DNA of 64,000 nucleotides from an uncultured Oscillospiraceae bacterium (GTDB lineage: Bacteria; Bacillota; Clostridia; Oscillospirales; Ruminococcaceae): the NCBI GenBank assembly GCA_900540595.1, contig UQGL01000001.1, positions 118,051-182,050 of the forward strand. Direction: 5' to 3'. A program made the translations under genes and the position numbers. Below, one piece after another: positions 50,685-59,010 of this stretch (positions within the stretch are counted from its first letter, which is position 1; the number at the start of each line of letters is the position of its first letter). The notes under the pieces were generated by a model. That model was not told where the DNA came from, did not search any database, and saw only the letters and a list, made by a program, of their open reading frames with translations.

Positions 50685-51539
50685 ATGCTGGACAAAAGCA
50701 AAAACTATCTGATTGTCGGTCTGGGCCTGCTGGGCGGCAGGTACGCACAGGTGCTGAGCCAGAAGGGCTACAGCGTGACCGGCATTACCCACAGCCAGTC
50801 AACGCTGGACTATGCGCTGCAGCATGACTATATCCGCGCCGGGAAAAATAAGGATTTTGAGGATCTTGTACGGCAGGCGGACTGCATCATCTTCGGCCTC
50901 TACCCCACCGTGCTGCTTGACTGGGTCGAGCAGTACGGCCGGCTGATACGCCCCGGCACGATGGTCACCGATGTGTCCGGCGTAAAGCGCGGCGTGGTGG
51001 AGCCTGTGCAGGCCGCCCTGCCGGAGGGGGTCGAGTTCATCGCCAGCCACCCGATGGCCGGCCGTGAGACGAGCGGCATCACCCACAGCGCCGAGGTAAG
51101 CTTTGCCCCCGCCAACTTCATCATCACGCCCACCGATAAGAACACGCAGGCCGGCATCGACTGGTGCCGCGATCTGGCCGAGGAGCTGGGATTTAAGCGG
51201 ATCAGCATCCTGACCCCCGCCGAGCATGATCATATGATCGGCTATGTCAGCCAGCTTTGCCATGCCATCGCCGTGAGCCTGATGTGCGCGTCCGATAACT
51301 CGGAACTGGCCAACTACACCGGCGATTCCTTCCGCAATTTGACGCGGATCGCACGCATCAACGACAAAATGTGGGCGGAGCTGTTCCTCTGGAATAAAGA
51401 CAACCTCATCTCGGAGATCGACATGTTTGACAGCGCGCTGCAGGATATGCGGGAAAAGCTCGTCAACGATGACCGTGAGGGTCTTGAGGAGATGTTCCGT
51501 CTTTCAACCAAGCGCAGAGAGGCGTTTGACAAAAAATAA
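50685..51539 (+). CDS. tyrA: Prephenate dehydrogenase
   Basis: Oxidises prephenate to 4-hydroxyphenylpyruvate for tyrosine. The 284-residue protein has the Rossmann start YLIVGLGLLGGRYAQVL, the catalytic-His region FIASHPMAGRETSGI, and a helical dimerisation domain. There is no ACT domain, so product control must act elsewhere. The ribosome site is poor. It is the last gene of the cluster, followed by a strong terminator. Confidence 0.94.
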   Translation: MLDKSKNYLIVGLGLLGGRYAQVLSQKGYSVTGITHSQSTLDYALQHDYIRAGKNKDFEDLVRQADCIIFGLYPTVLLDWVEQYGRLIRPGTMVTDVSGVKRGVVEPVQAALPEGVEFIASHPMAGRETSGITHSAEVSFAPANFIITPTDKNTQAGIDWCRDLAEELGFKRISILTPAEHDHMIGYVSQLCHAIAVSLMCASDNSELANYTGDSFRNLTRIARINDKMWAELFLWNKDNLISEIDMFDSALQDMREKLVNDDREGLEEMFRLSTKRREAFDKK

Positions 51540-51547
51540 CACAAAAT

Positions 51548-51584
51548 AAATCGCTGCCGCCCGCAAAACGGGCGGCAGCGATTT
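51548..51584. terminator. Bidirectional terminator after tyrA
   Basis: A perfect 16-bp stem (51548-51563 with 51569-51584) around CAAAA, flanked by A- and T-rich sequence, between convergent genes. Confidence 0.88.
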
Positions 51585-51615
51585 GTTTGCAGATAAAGGC
51601 TTTACAGGGCGGCCG

Positions 51616-52299
51616 TTACAGGTGCAGCCGCTTTTCGATCTCACTTTTCAGCGCTCTGCCGCGGAAGATGACAAGACCGAGGAAGGTGATGATGCTCAGG
51701 ATCAGGCAGATGACCCACGGGATGCTGTGGGCGTCCAGCTTGCCGCCGTCCAGACGCAGAAAGAGCAGGATGTACGGCAAAAGGCCGATGCCGATGTTCA
51801 TGAGCAGATAGACCAGCGCATTTGCCGTGAATCGGCTGCGCAGAAAGGCAAACACGAAGTTGCACCCCAGGGCAACGCAGCAGAGGATCGGCACGACCAG
51901 ATCAAGGCTGTAGCCTGTGTAGCCGTTGAACCAGTCGGTAAAGACGAGCAGCGCCGAGACGAGCAGCAGCAGGTTGAAGATCTGGCGCGGGCCGTTGTAG
52001 CGCCGGCGTAGGACGGAGCGCAGCACCCGCAGCGCCGCCAGAGACCAGACGGCCAGCAGCAGGCTGAAATGGCGGTGGGGCGAGTCGTCCAGCAGCAGAA
52101 AATCAAACGCACCGGCCACTACCACAACGGCCGACAGCAGAAAAGCAATGATCTTATACAAGAGCGAGGCGCGGTGGATGCGCGGTGCAGTCGCCGGGAA
52201 ATAAGCTGCCTCCGCCGGGCCCGGCAGGCGGTTCTGGCACAGCGGGCAGTAGGTGCTGTCCCCGCCGACCCTGATATGACAATGCGGGCAGGTATTCAT
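51616..52299 (-). CDS. DUF6320-type zinc-ribbon membrane protein
   Basis: A 227-residue protein with an N-terminal zinc ribbon (MNTCPHCHIRVGGDSTYCPLCQ, two CxxC pairs) and about six membrane helices after residue 45. This combination is known in Firmicute proteins next to an acyltransferase and an esterase, as here. Its ATG overlaps the acyltransferase stop (ATGA). The role is unknown; it may anchor or assist the acyltransferase. Confidence 0.8.
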   Translation of the reverse strand: MNTCPHCHIRVGGDSTYCPLCQNRLPGPAEAAYFPATAPRIHRASLLYKIIAFLLSAVVVVAGAFDFLLLDDSPHRHFSLLLAVWSLAALRVLRSVLRRRYNGPRQIFNLLLLVSALLVFTDWFNGYTGYSLDLVVPILCCVALGCNFVFAFLRSRFTANALVYLLMNIGIGLLPYILLFLRLDGGKLDAHSIPWVICLILSIITFLGLVIFRGRALKSEIEKRLHL

Positions 52300-53543
52300 T
52301 TTTCCACCTCCGTGGCGTAGAGGGTGACATCCAGCCCGTCCTTGGCAAGGCTGCGGTAGAACCGCTGCAGGATCGTTGTGCTGCGCAGCGCCGAGGCTGT
52401 GCCCAGCACAAGGTCATCCCCGTAGGAGCAGACGACCGTAAAGAGCGTTTTGCAGCTGGAGAACGCCGCAAAGCTGCGGATATAGGGCTGCAGCTCCGCC
52501 GGGATGGTGATGCGCCCCATGTTGGAGACAACAGCCGTGACATGGCGGTCCTCCAATTTGGTGAACAGCTTGACGGTGGCGTTTTTGAGGAAGAGCGGCA
52601 CCGGGCGGATGGCGGGTACATGCTCAAGCTTTTCGTACTCGTCCATCTGGGCGCGGATATTCTCGGGGCGCAGGATCTCCTTCAGCTTTGCATCAAAGAC
52701 GGGGGCCACGGTCTCAAGCGTATCGGCCTCGGTCAGCGTATGGGTCACATAGACGGAGTTGAAAAAGTTGCGGGCTGTCTCACTGGGGTAGTAGTTGCGC
52801 AGGTTGACCGGCAGGCTGATCGAGATGGGCTTGCTGCGCTCCAGCGCGGGCATATCGTGGTAGATGGCAAGCATGAAGCAGGCACCGAGGTAGCTCGTCA
52901 TCGACACACCCAGCGCATGGGAGCGGTCCAGCACCTGCCGGGCGCTGAGATGCCCCTCAAAGAATTGCAGCTGGTCGTAGGGCAAAAAGCCGTGCGGGCG
53001 GTAGACCTTGGTCTTTTTTTCGGCCTTGCGGCGTCTGGTGCCGCCGTAAAAGTTGCGGAAGCTGTCCTGCGCAAGGTCCCCGGCCGAGGCACTGTTGGGC
53101 GAGGGTACGCTGTCCAGCTCGCCGGGGTGGCGCAGCGCCAGATAGTTGCGCACGATGGATTTTAAGTAGAGCAGGCCGCCGTTGCCGTCGGTGATGGCGT
53201 GGAACATCTCCAGATTGATCCGCGCGCCGAAATAGGTCACCCGGTAGATCAGACGGTTGCGGCGCTCCGGCGTGTAGAGCGGCGCACAGGGGGCCTTCGT
53301 CTCCGGCTGGGCGGCGGGCATCAGATCGGTGGATTCAAAATAATGCCAGAACAGGCCGCGGTGCAGCGTGACCTGAAACTGCGGCCATTCCTGCGCGGTG
53401 CGGCGCAGGGCCTCGTTCAGTGTGTCGGGGTCGACCTGCTCCTGCAGCGTGCAGGAGATGCGAAAAACGCGCGGGTCCCGCATGGATGCCGTGGCCAGAA
53501 ACACCTTGGCGACATTGTCAACTTTGTACCAGGAATCGGACAT
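52296..53543 (-). CDS. Acyltransferase of the condensation / alcohol acetyltransferase superfamily
   Basis: A 415-residue protein with the CAT-like fold motif HAITDGNGG (HxxxDG, about residues 115-123), an N-terminal FRISCTLQEQVDPDTLNEALRRT typical of condensation-type domains, and a second-half SNMGRITIPAEL segment. It is not an NRPS module: no carrier or adenylation domain lies nearby. It probably moves an acyl group from CoA to an alcohol or sugar hydroxyl. It follows the esterase gene by 15 bp. Confidence 0.83.
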   Translation of the reverse strand: MSDSWYKVDNVAKVFLATASMRDPRVFRISCTLQEQVDPDTLNEALRRTAQEWPQFQVTLHRGLFWHYFESTDLMPAAQPETKAPCAPLYTPERRNRLIYRVTYFGARINLEMFHAITDGNGGLLYLKSIVRNYLALRHPGELDSVPSPNSASAGDLAQDSFRNFYGGTRRRKAEKKTKVYRPHGFLPYDQLQFFEGHLSARQVLDRSHALGVSMTSYLGACFMLAIYHDMPALERSKPISISLPVNLRNYYPSETARNFFNSVYVTHTLTEADTLETVAPVFDAKLKEILRPENIRAQMDEYEKLEHVPAIRPVPLFLKNATVKLFTKLEDRHVTAVVSNMGRITIPAELQPYIRSFAAFSSCKTLFTVVCSYGDDLVLGTASALRSTTILQRFYRSLAKDGLDVTLYATEVEK

Positions 53544-53558
53544 GGGTTTTCCTCTTTT

Positions 53559-54536
53559 TTAAATGATTTTCTGCACGAACCGCCCGGCGCTTTCCATCGC
53601 CATGGCGGCGCGGTGGACGGGCATCTGCTGAAAGACATGCCAGCACTCGGGGTAGATCTCCAGCTGGGCATAGACGCCGGCCTTCTGCAGGCTTTCCACC
53701 AGCCGCTCACTGTCGGACTTCAGGATCTCATTCGTGCCCACCTGCACTAAGGTCGGCGGCAGGCCGCGCAGGTCGGCAAACAGCGGGCTGTAGCAGGGGC
53801 GGGTCCAGTCGGCATCGGGGCCGGTGTAGGCCTCGCGCACGGCGGCGATGTACTCCATCGTCAGCATCGGGTCCAGCGTCTTGCAGGTGCGGTAGCTCTT
53901 GCCGCTGGCCGTCATGTCGGTCCAGGGGCTGAACAGCAAAAGCCCGCGCGGCTGGGCGCGGCCCTGCTCCTTCAGCTTCAGTGCCAGCTCCAGCGCCAGA
54001 TTGCCCCCGGCGGAATCCCCCGCCACGATGACATCCCGCGCGCCGTAGCCCATATACATCAGGTAATCCCAGACGGCCAGTGCGTCCTCGATGGCTGCGG
54101 GGAAGGGATGCTCCGGCGCAAGGCGGTACTCAAAGGACAGCACATCAAAGCCGGTGGCAAGGGCGAGCTTGCTGGCCAGAATACGGGCGTAGCCCAGCTG
54201 GCCGCAGGTGTAGCCGCCGCCGTGGCAGTACAAAACAGCGTGGCGGCGGTCATGACCATGCTCAAGGCTGACCCACTCGGCAGGGATGTTCCCTACCGTC
54301 AGGCTGTCGTTGCGGATGCCGATCGACGGCGTGACAAGCCGCGCGAACAGCTCCTGCCCGGCGCGCTGGCGCTCAAGATCTTCCGGCGTGGTCGAGGTAT
54401 GGTCGCTGATGCTGTGTACCGCCTTGATGGCGCGCATCATCGGGCCGAGGTCATCGGGGTTCTGCTCCTGCTGGGGCACCAGCGTCTTGATGACGGCTTC
54501 CAGCCGCTGGCTGAGGTCGTTCTTTTTCTTGGGCAT
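53559..54536 (-). CDS. Alpha/beta hydrolase (HSL-type esterase)
   Basis: A 325-residue esterase/lipase of the hormone-sensitive lipase group. The oxyanion motif YCHGGGYTCG is near residue 125, the nucleophile elbow VIVAGDSAGGNLALELA near 197, FSPWTDMT follows, and the His lies in YPECWHVFQQMP near 305. It likely removes acyl groups that the neighbouring acyltransferase may add. No signal peptide, so cytosolic. Confidence 0.9.
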   Translation of the reverse strand: MPKKKNDLSQRLEAVIKTLVPQQEQNPDDLGPMMRAIKAVHSISDHTSTTPEDLERQRAGQELFARLVTPSIGIRNDSLTVGNIPAEWVSLEHGHDRRHAVLYCHGGGYTCGQLGYARILASKLALATGFDVLSFEYRLAPEHPFPAAIEDALAVWDYLMYMGYGARDVIVAGDSAGGNLALELALKLKEQGRAQPRGLLLFSPWTDMTASGKSYRTCKTLDPMLTMEYIAAVREAYTGPDADWTRPCYSPLFADLRGLPPTLVQVGTNEILKSDSERLVESLQKAGVYAQLEIYPECWHVFQQMPVHRAAMAMESAGRFVQKII

Positions 54537-54545
54537 AACGGCTCC

Positions 54546-55478
54546 TTACAGGCGGGCCAGCAGCCGCGTCCAGACGGTGCGCAGCAGCGGCGGGTGTGCG
54601 GCGGGCAGGCCGCAGAGGCGGTGGATCCTTTCCGGCGGCGGGAAGGCCCCGCGCCGGGCGTAGATCCGGTAGATCAGCTTGAGCTGACGGTCCTTGGCGG
54701 CACCCGGCAGATGCAGGATGCAGACGGGATCGAGCGCGTAATTGGTCGATACATAGTAGAAATGCCCGCCGAGCCAATAGCGGAAGATATAGGCATTGGC
54801 GGCGCGTACCGGCTGCCCGGCGGCCAGACTGCGGTAGGCAGCGCCGCACCAGACAGCCTCGTCCCCCTCGCGCGGGGTGATGCCCTGTGCCTGCAGCTCA
54901 TCAAAATACCGGCGGCAGAGCGCCATAAAAGCTGTAAGCCGCGCCCTGCTGCCCGCCACAAGCTCCCCGCCGAAGTGGGTAAGGCTGTGGGGGGCGCCCG
55001 CCGGCTCCACTGCGTCAAAGCACCGGCTGATGGCTGCGGTCATCGTCTGGCTGGCGGCGTGGGGCACCTGATAGAGCAGCACCGCCTCGTCACATTCCCG
55101 CCACAGATCATCCAGCGGGTGCTGGGTGTAGGTGTCAAGGTCGATCATGCAGGCGCGGGCAAAGTCCCTGTGGGCCAGCACCCACGCCATGGCGCAAAGC
55201 TTATAGTAGGCCAGCGCCCAGTTTGTATCGGCCGGTACGCGGTAGGCGTCAAAGGGGCAGTCCCAGATCTCGACCCCGCCGCCGGTAAGCTGGCTGCGGA
55301 AGGGCTCCAGCACCGGGGCGTTCGTCAGCAGCGCCACGGTGCAGCGCGGGTTCTGGGCCTTGGCGCTGCAGAGCGCCGTGACGGTGCAGCGGTCATAGAC
55401 TGTGCGGCCCAGATTGGCGGCGTCCCCCTCGCGGTAGCCTTCCAGCGTGGCAAACGCGCCGAAAATCAGATTTTCCAT
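54546..55478 (-). CDS. GT8-like (glycogenin-type) glycosyltransferase
   Basis: A 310-residue protein. NLIFGAFATLEGYREGDAANL, then YYKLCAMAWVLAHRDFARACMIDLDTYTQHPLDDLW with a DxD-type acid pair, and GDEAVWCGAAYR fit GT-A enzymes of the nucleotide-sugar transferase type. The ATG at 55478 follows GGAGG by 9 bases. It heads the four-gene operon 55478-51616. Acceptor unknown. Confidence 0.72.
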   Translation of the reverse strand: MENLIFGAFATLEGYREGDAANLGRTVYDRCTVTALCSAKAQNPRCTVALLTNAPVLEPFRSQLTGGGVEIWDCPFDAYRVPADTNWALAYYKLCAMAWVLAHRDFARACMIDLDTYTQHPLDDLWRECDEAVLLYQVPHAASQTMTAAISRCFDAVEPAGAPHSLTHFGGELVAGSRARLTAFMALCRRYFDELQAQGITPREGDEAVWCGAAYRSLAAGQPVRAANAYIFRYWLGGHFYYVSTNYALDPVCILHLPGAAKDRQLKLIYRIYARRGAFPPPERIHRLCGLPAAHPPLLRTVWTRLLARL

Positions 55479-55513
55479 GGGCAGACGCCTCCGTTCCATA
55501 AAAATACATCTTT

Positions 55514-55542
55514 ATTATAGTCACTCACGGCGGGATTGTCTA
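55514..55542 (-). promoter_or_regulatory. Promoter of the GT8-esterase-acyltransferase operon
   Basis: TAGACA (55542-55537), 17-bp spacer, TATAAT (55519-55514) on the minus strand. Confidence 0.75.
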
Positions 55543-55602
55543 TGGTCATACCCTGCAAAATGAGCGGGAATGTGCAAAAAACAACTTTTTGCGGCGCACA
55601 TC

Positions 55603-55631
55603 TTGCCGAATTTTGGGATACCCTTTATAAT
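55603..55631 (+). promoter_or_regulatory. Promoter of the MBOAT operon
   Basis: TTGCCG (55603-55608), 17-bp spacer, TATAAT (55626-55631), divergent from the promoter at 55514-55542. Confidence 0.75.
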
Positions 55632-55699
55632 GTTTACAGATGTAAAATTTTTATGAAGCGGCGCTGCCCCACGGTAGTGCCGCGCGGAGTTGTGTGTAT

Positions 55700-57109
55700 A
55701 TGGCATTTTCCTCGGTGCAGTTTTTGTTTGTTTTTCTGCCGCTGGCGCTGGCGGTCTACTGGCTCTGCCCCAAACGGCTGCGCAATGCGGTGCTGGGCGC
55801 GTTCAGCCTGCTGTTTTTTGCCTGGGCGGGGCTGAAGGGCGCGGCCATTCTGGTGCTGCTGGCCGGCATCAACTGGCTGGGCGGGCTGTCGCTGGGGCGG
55901 CTGGCCCACAAACGCCCGCTGCTGACGGTGCTGGTGCTGCTCGATCTGGCGGTGCTGGGTGTCTTTAAATATGCGGGCTTTGCGGCTGAAACGGTAAACG
56001 CTTTTGCGCCGGGCCTTGTGCCGGTGCTGGCCCCTGCCCTGCCGCTGGGCATCAGCTTTTATGTGTTTACGGCCATCGGCTACTGTGCGGATGTTGCGGC
56101 AGGGCGCACCGCCCCCGAAAAAAGCCCCTTCCGGTTCGCGGTGTTTCTTGCGTTCTTCGGCCACGGGCCGTCCGGCCCCATTGTCCGCTATGGGCAGCAG
56201 GCCCCGCAGCTTGACCCCTGCGGGCAGGCGCGCTGCGTTTCGGCGGACCGCTTCTGCTACGGCATCAAGCGGCTGGTGCTGGGCCTTGCCAAAAAGGCCA
56301 TCATCGCCGACCAGTTGGCGCTGATCTACGCAAAGGTCGCAGCGGTGCCCGCCGCCACGCTGCCGGCACCCATTCTTGTGCTGGGCTACACGGCGTATAT
56401 GATGCAGCTGTATTTTGACTTCTCCGGCTACAGCGATATGGCCATCGGCATCGGGGAATTCTTCGGCATTACCCTGCCGGAAAACTTCGACTACCCCTAT
56501 CTCGCCTGCTCTGTCGGCGAATATTGGCGGCGGTGGCATATCTCGCTGTCCGGCTGGTTCCGCGACTATGTGTACATCCCGCTGGGCGGCAGCCGCTGCC
56601 GGCTGCGCCGCACCTGCCTGAACCTGCTCATCGTCTTTACGCTCACCGGCCTGTGGCACGGCGCGGCGTGGCAGTATGTGGTATTCGGCCTGCTGCACGG
56701 CGTGATCCTCTGCCTTGAGCGGCTGGGTCTGGGGCAGCTGCTCAACCAGCTGCCGAAATTTTTCCGGCATCTTTACACGGTGGTGATGCTCTGGGCCACG
56801 CTGATCATCTTCGGTGCGCCGGGTCTGCGGGAGGGGCTGGCCGCGTGGCGCGGCATCCTGACATGGCAGAGCGGGGCCCGCGGGTATACGCTGGCGGCCT
56901 TTGCGGATACCAAGCTGCTGCTGATTCTGGCGGCGTCCTTCCTGCTGTGCGGACCGCTGCAGGCGCTGAGCCCCCGGCTGAAAAAGGCCCTCTACGAAAG
57001 AAATGCGCCGTCCCCTGCGGGCATGGTGCTGCTGCTGGTGCTGCTTTTCCTTGGCCTGATGCGGGTCACGGCAGGCACCTACAGCGCGTTTATCTATTTC
57101 CAGTTCTGA
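55700..57109 (+). CDS. MBOAT O-acyltransferase (AlgI/DltB family)
   Basis: A 469-residue protein with about 11 membrane helices. MAFSSVQFLFVFLPLALAVYW is the usual start, and YFDFSGYSDMAIGIGEFFGI, EYWRRWHISLSGWFRDYVYIPLGGSR and the catalytic His in TGLWHGAAWQYVVFGLLHG are family hallmarks. These enzymes pass acetyl groups across the membrane for polysaccharide O-acetylation. The ATG at 55700 is preceded by GGAG at 10 bases; a GTG at 55694 is in frame. Confidence 0.93.
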   Translation: MAFSSVQFLFVFLPLALAVYWLCPKRLRNAVLGAFSLLFFAWAGLKGAAILVLLAGINWLGGLSLGRLAHKRPLLTVLVLLDLAVLGVFKYAGFAAETVNAFAPGLVPVLAPALPLGISFYVFTAIGYCADVAAGRTAPEKSPFRFAVFLAFFGHGPSGPIVRYGQQAPQLDPCGQARCVSADRFCYGIKRLVLGLAKKAIIADQLALIYAKVAAVPAATLPAPILVLGYTAYMMQLYFDFSGYSDMAIGIGEFFGITLPENFDYPYLACSVGEYWRRWHISLSGWFRDYVYIPLGGSRCRLRRTCLNLLIVFTLTGLWHGAAWQYVVFGLLHGVILCLERLGLGQLLNQLPKFFRHLYTVVMLWATLIIFGAPGLREGLAAWRGILTWQSGARGYTLAAFADTKLLLILAASFLLCGPLQALSPRLKKALYERNAPSPAGMVLLLVLLFLGLMRVTAGTYSAFIYFQF

Positions 57110-57122
57110 GGAGGTGCAGACG

Positions 57123-58184
57123 ATGCGCAAAGCGATAAAGATCGGTTTTATCGGCGTGTTCTGCGCCGTGATCGGACTGGCGTTCCCGATCTTCAACATC
57201 TTTTCCAAGCAGCTGTCTATGGACAGCCATGAGAACCGGCTACTGACCGGCCTGCCGCAGGTGCTTCACAGCCCGCTGCGGGAGCTGCCGCGGAATCTTG
57301 ATAACTTTCTGGTGGACAATTCCCCCTTCCGCTACCAGTTTGTGCTGGTCAACGCTGGGCTGGATTATGCGCTGTTCGGCACAAGCCAGAGCGACCAGGT
57401 GCTGCCCGGCAAGAAAGGGTGGCTGTTCTACAAGGACGGGCCGAACGCTGCCCAGCCGATGGCAAACTATCAGGGTCTGACCGAACTGAATGACAGTGCC
57501 GAGGTGCTGGCCGAGGCCAGCGCGGGGCTGCAGATCTTAAATGACCGGCTGGCAGAAAACGGCTGCACGCTGGTGCTGGACCTGACGCCCAGCAAGGACC
57601 GCATTTATCAGGAGTATATGCCGGACGGCTACCCCATCGTGAACGAGCAGAACCGTACCGACCTGCTGGCAGCCTACCTGCAGAGCCACACAACGGTGCC
57701 GGTGGTGTGGCGGTATGATCTGCTGCGCAGTCAGGCGCGCCAGAACCCTGACCGGCTGCTCTACTACAAGACGGACACCCACTGGAACGCGGTGGGCGCG
57801 CTGTACGGGCTGGACGGCATTTTTGAAGCGCTGGACATGCCGACCCTCTCCCCGGAGAGCTACCCGGTGGAGGCTGATGGCACGACCACCGGCGATATGG
57901 CCAATGTGGCGGCGCTGTATGCCAGTCTGCCTGCCGAGGAGACTTACACCGTGCCCGGCTACGCCCAACTGTTTGAAAAAGACGGCCGCACCGTGCGGGT
58001 CATCGGCGACTCGTTCAGTGAGTATTATATGCCCTATTTGCAGGCGCGGTTTGCGGCCAGCTGGCGCGAGCACATCGATACCTTTGACGCGGGCATCGTC
58101 GATGCGCCGGGGTGCGATATTCTGATTTTGGAGTTCAACGAGCGCAGCCTTGACAAGCTGCTGGCAATTCTGGAACAGTTTTAA
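57123..58184 (+). CDS. AlgJ/AlgX-like SGNH acetyltransferase partner
   Basis: A 353-residue membrane-anchored extracytoplasmic protein. One N-terminal helix (about 5-25) acts as a signal anchor. The SGNH-like motifs are DLTPSKDRIYQEYM, KTDTHWNAVGALYG (Asp-His pair) and IGDSFSEYYM (Ser). Together with the MBOAT protein 13 bp upstream it forms a two-part O-acetylation system for a cell-wall or secreted polysaccharide. AGGAGG lies 8 bases before the ATG at 57123. Confidence 0.88.
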   Translation: MRKAIKIGFIGVFCAVIGLAFPIFNIFSKQLSMDSHENRLLTGLPQVLHSPLRELPRNLDNFLVDNSPFRYQFVLVNAGLDYALFGTSQSDQVLPGKKGWLFYKDGPNAAQPMANYQGLTELNDSAEVLAEASAGLQILNDRLAENGCTLVLDLTPSKDRIYQEYMPDGYPIVNEQNRTDLLAAYLQSHTTVPVVWRYDLLRSQARQNPDRLLYYKTDTHWNAVGALYGLDGIFEALDMPTLSPESYPVEADGTTTGDMANVAALYASLPAEETYTVPGYAQLFEKDGRTVRVIGDSFSEYYMPYLQARFAASWREHIDTFDAGIVDAPGCDILILEFNERSLDKLLAILEQF

Positions 58185-58187
58185 AGC

Positions 58188-58229
58188 AAGCGGCCTGTCT
58201 GCGGAAAGAACGCAGACAGGCCGCTTTTT
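58188..58229 (+). terminator. Terminator after the O-acetylation operon
   Basis: AAGCGGCCTGTCTGCG (58188-58203) pairs with CGCAGACAGGCCGCTT (58211-58226), followed by TTTTTG. Confidence 0.92.
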
Positions 58230-58281
58230 GTAATGTGACCCAAAATATACGCGATAGTTGATGGTGTAATGCGGCACAGTC

Positions 58282-58290
58282 TGGTATACT
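58282..58290 (+). promoter_or_regulatory. Extended -10 promoter of the XRE gene
   Basis: TGGTATACT; no good -35 is seen at 17 bp, but extended -10 elements can do without it. Confidence 0.5.
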
Positions 58291-58324
58291 GGGGGCAGAA
58301 AAATCCACGAAGGAGGAAATAGAG

Positions 58325-58687
58325 ATGGCATTTGCAGCATGGTGGGGGATTTTGAATCTTGTGCTGACGGTAGCGCTGCTGGCGGCGGTCGTGTACCTGT
58401 TTGTGCTGATCGCGCGGGCGCTGAAAAAGTACATCAGTAGTAAAGAGGTGCGAGAGGAAAAGCAGGCCGTGAAGCGGACACTGGGAGAGACACTGAAGGC
58501 CCACCGTACCCGCTGCCATATGACGCAGGAGTTTGAAGCCGAAAGCTTAGGCGTCAGCCGTCAGACGGTCTCCAAATGGGAGAACGGCAGCGCAGACCCC
58601 AGCACGACAAACTTGCTGGCGCTGGCGAAGCTGTACGGGGTAGCAGCGGAGGAACTGCTGCGGGGAATAGATCGTAGCGAAGAGTGA
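58325..58687 (+). CDS. Membrane-tethered XRE-family regulator
   Basis: A 120-residue protein with one N-terminal membrane helix (about 8-32, NLVLTVALLAAVVYLFVLIA), a basic linker, then an HTH-XRE domain (about 55-115, LKAHRTRCHMTQEFEAESLGVSRQTVSKWENGSADPST). The order TM-then-HTH is the reverse of the more common Firmicute layout. GGAGG lies before the ATG. No partner sensor gene is adjacent. It may regulate itself or respond to membrane state. Confidence 0.85.
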   Translation: MAFAAWWGILNLVLTVALLAAVVYLFVLIARALKKYISSKEVREEKQAVKRTLGETLKAHRTRCHMTQEFEAESLGVSRQTVSKWENGSADPSTTNLLALAKLYGVAAEELLRGIDRSEE

Positions 58688-58691
58688 AGAA

Positions 58692-58911
58692 AGCAATCTA
58701 GGGGGCGGCGTCCCCGGCGCCCCGCAGATTGTTGCCACGCCCCGGGAGGGATAAAGCCCTTGCCGTAAACGGGAGTTTGTAGGGCGGCCAGCCCTCTGGC
58801 CGCCGTGGAGGGGGCTGGACACTTGCCTACAAAGCAATATAAAAAGGAGACAAACCGGAAAACTGCAATGCCCGTCAAGTCGCGGGCCGGGCATGCCCGG
58901 CCCCTACAGGC
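58692..58911. repeat. Cluster of short palindromes, family D
   Basis: The gap 58688-59010 has no gene. It holds GGGGCGGCGTCCCCGGCGCCCC (about 58698-58724), GTAGGGCGGCCAGCCCTCTGGCCGCC (about 58778-58803) and GGGCCGGGCATGCCCGGCCCCTAC (about 58882-58907), each a self-complementary element. Confidence 0.65.
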
Positions 58912-58918
58912 TGCCGCA

Positions 58919-58977
58919 AAAAGGCCGCCCCACGCAGTGGGGAGGTGGTCGAGCAAAGCGATGACCGGAGGGGCTTT
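58919..58977. repeat. Palindromic element, family C copy 2 (short)
   Basis: AAAGGCCGCCCCACGCAGTGGGG then GGTCGAGCAAAGCGATGACC and GGAGGGGCTTT: same building blocks as the element at 40431 but lacking the middle hairpin. Confidence 0.6.
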
Positions 58978-59010
58978 ACCTGTTGCCGGGCGTGAGAAAT
59001 ACACTCTATT

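Noticed and set aside
52296..53543. NRPS condensation domain, suggesting a biosynthetic cluster
   Set aside because: The HxxxDG motif is shared with stand-alone acyltransferases, and no adenylation, carrier or thioesterase modules lie nearby.
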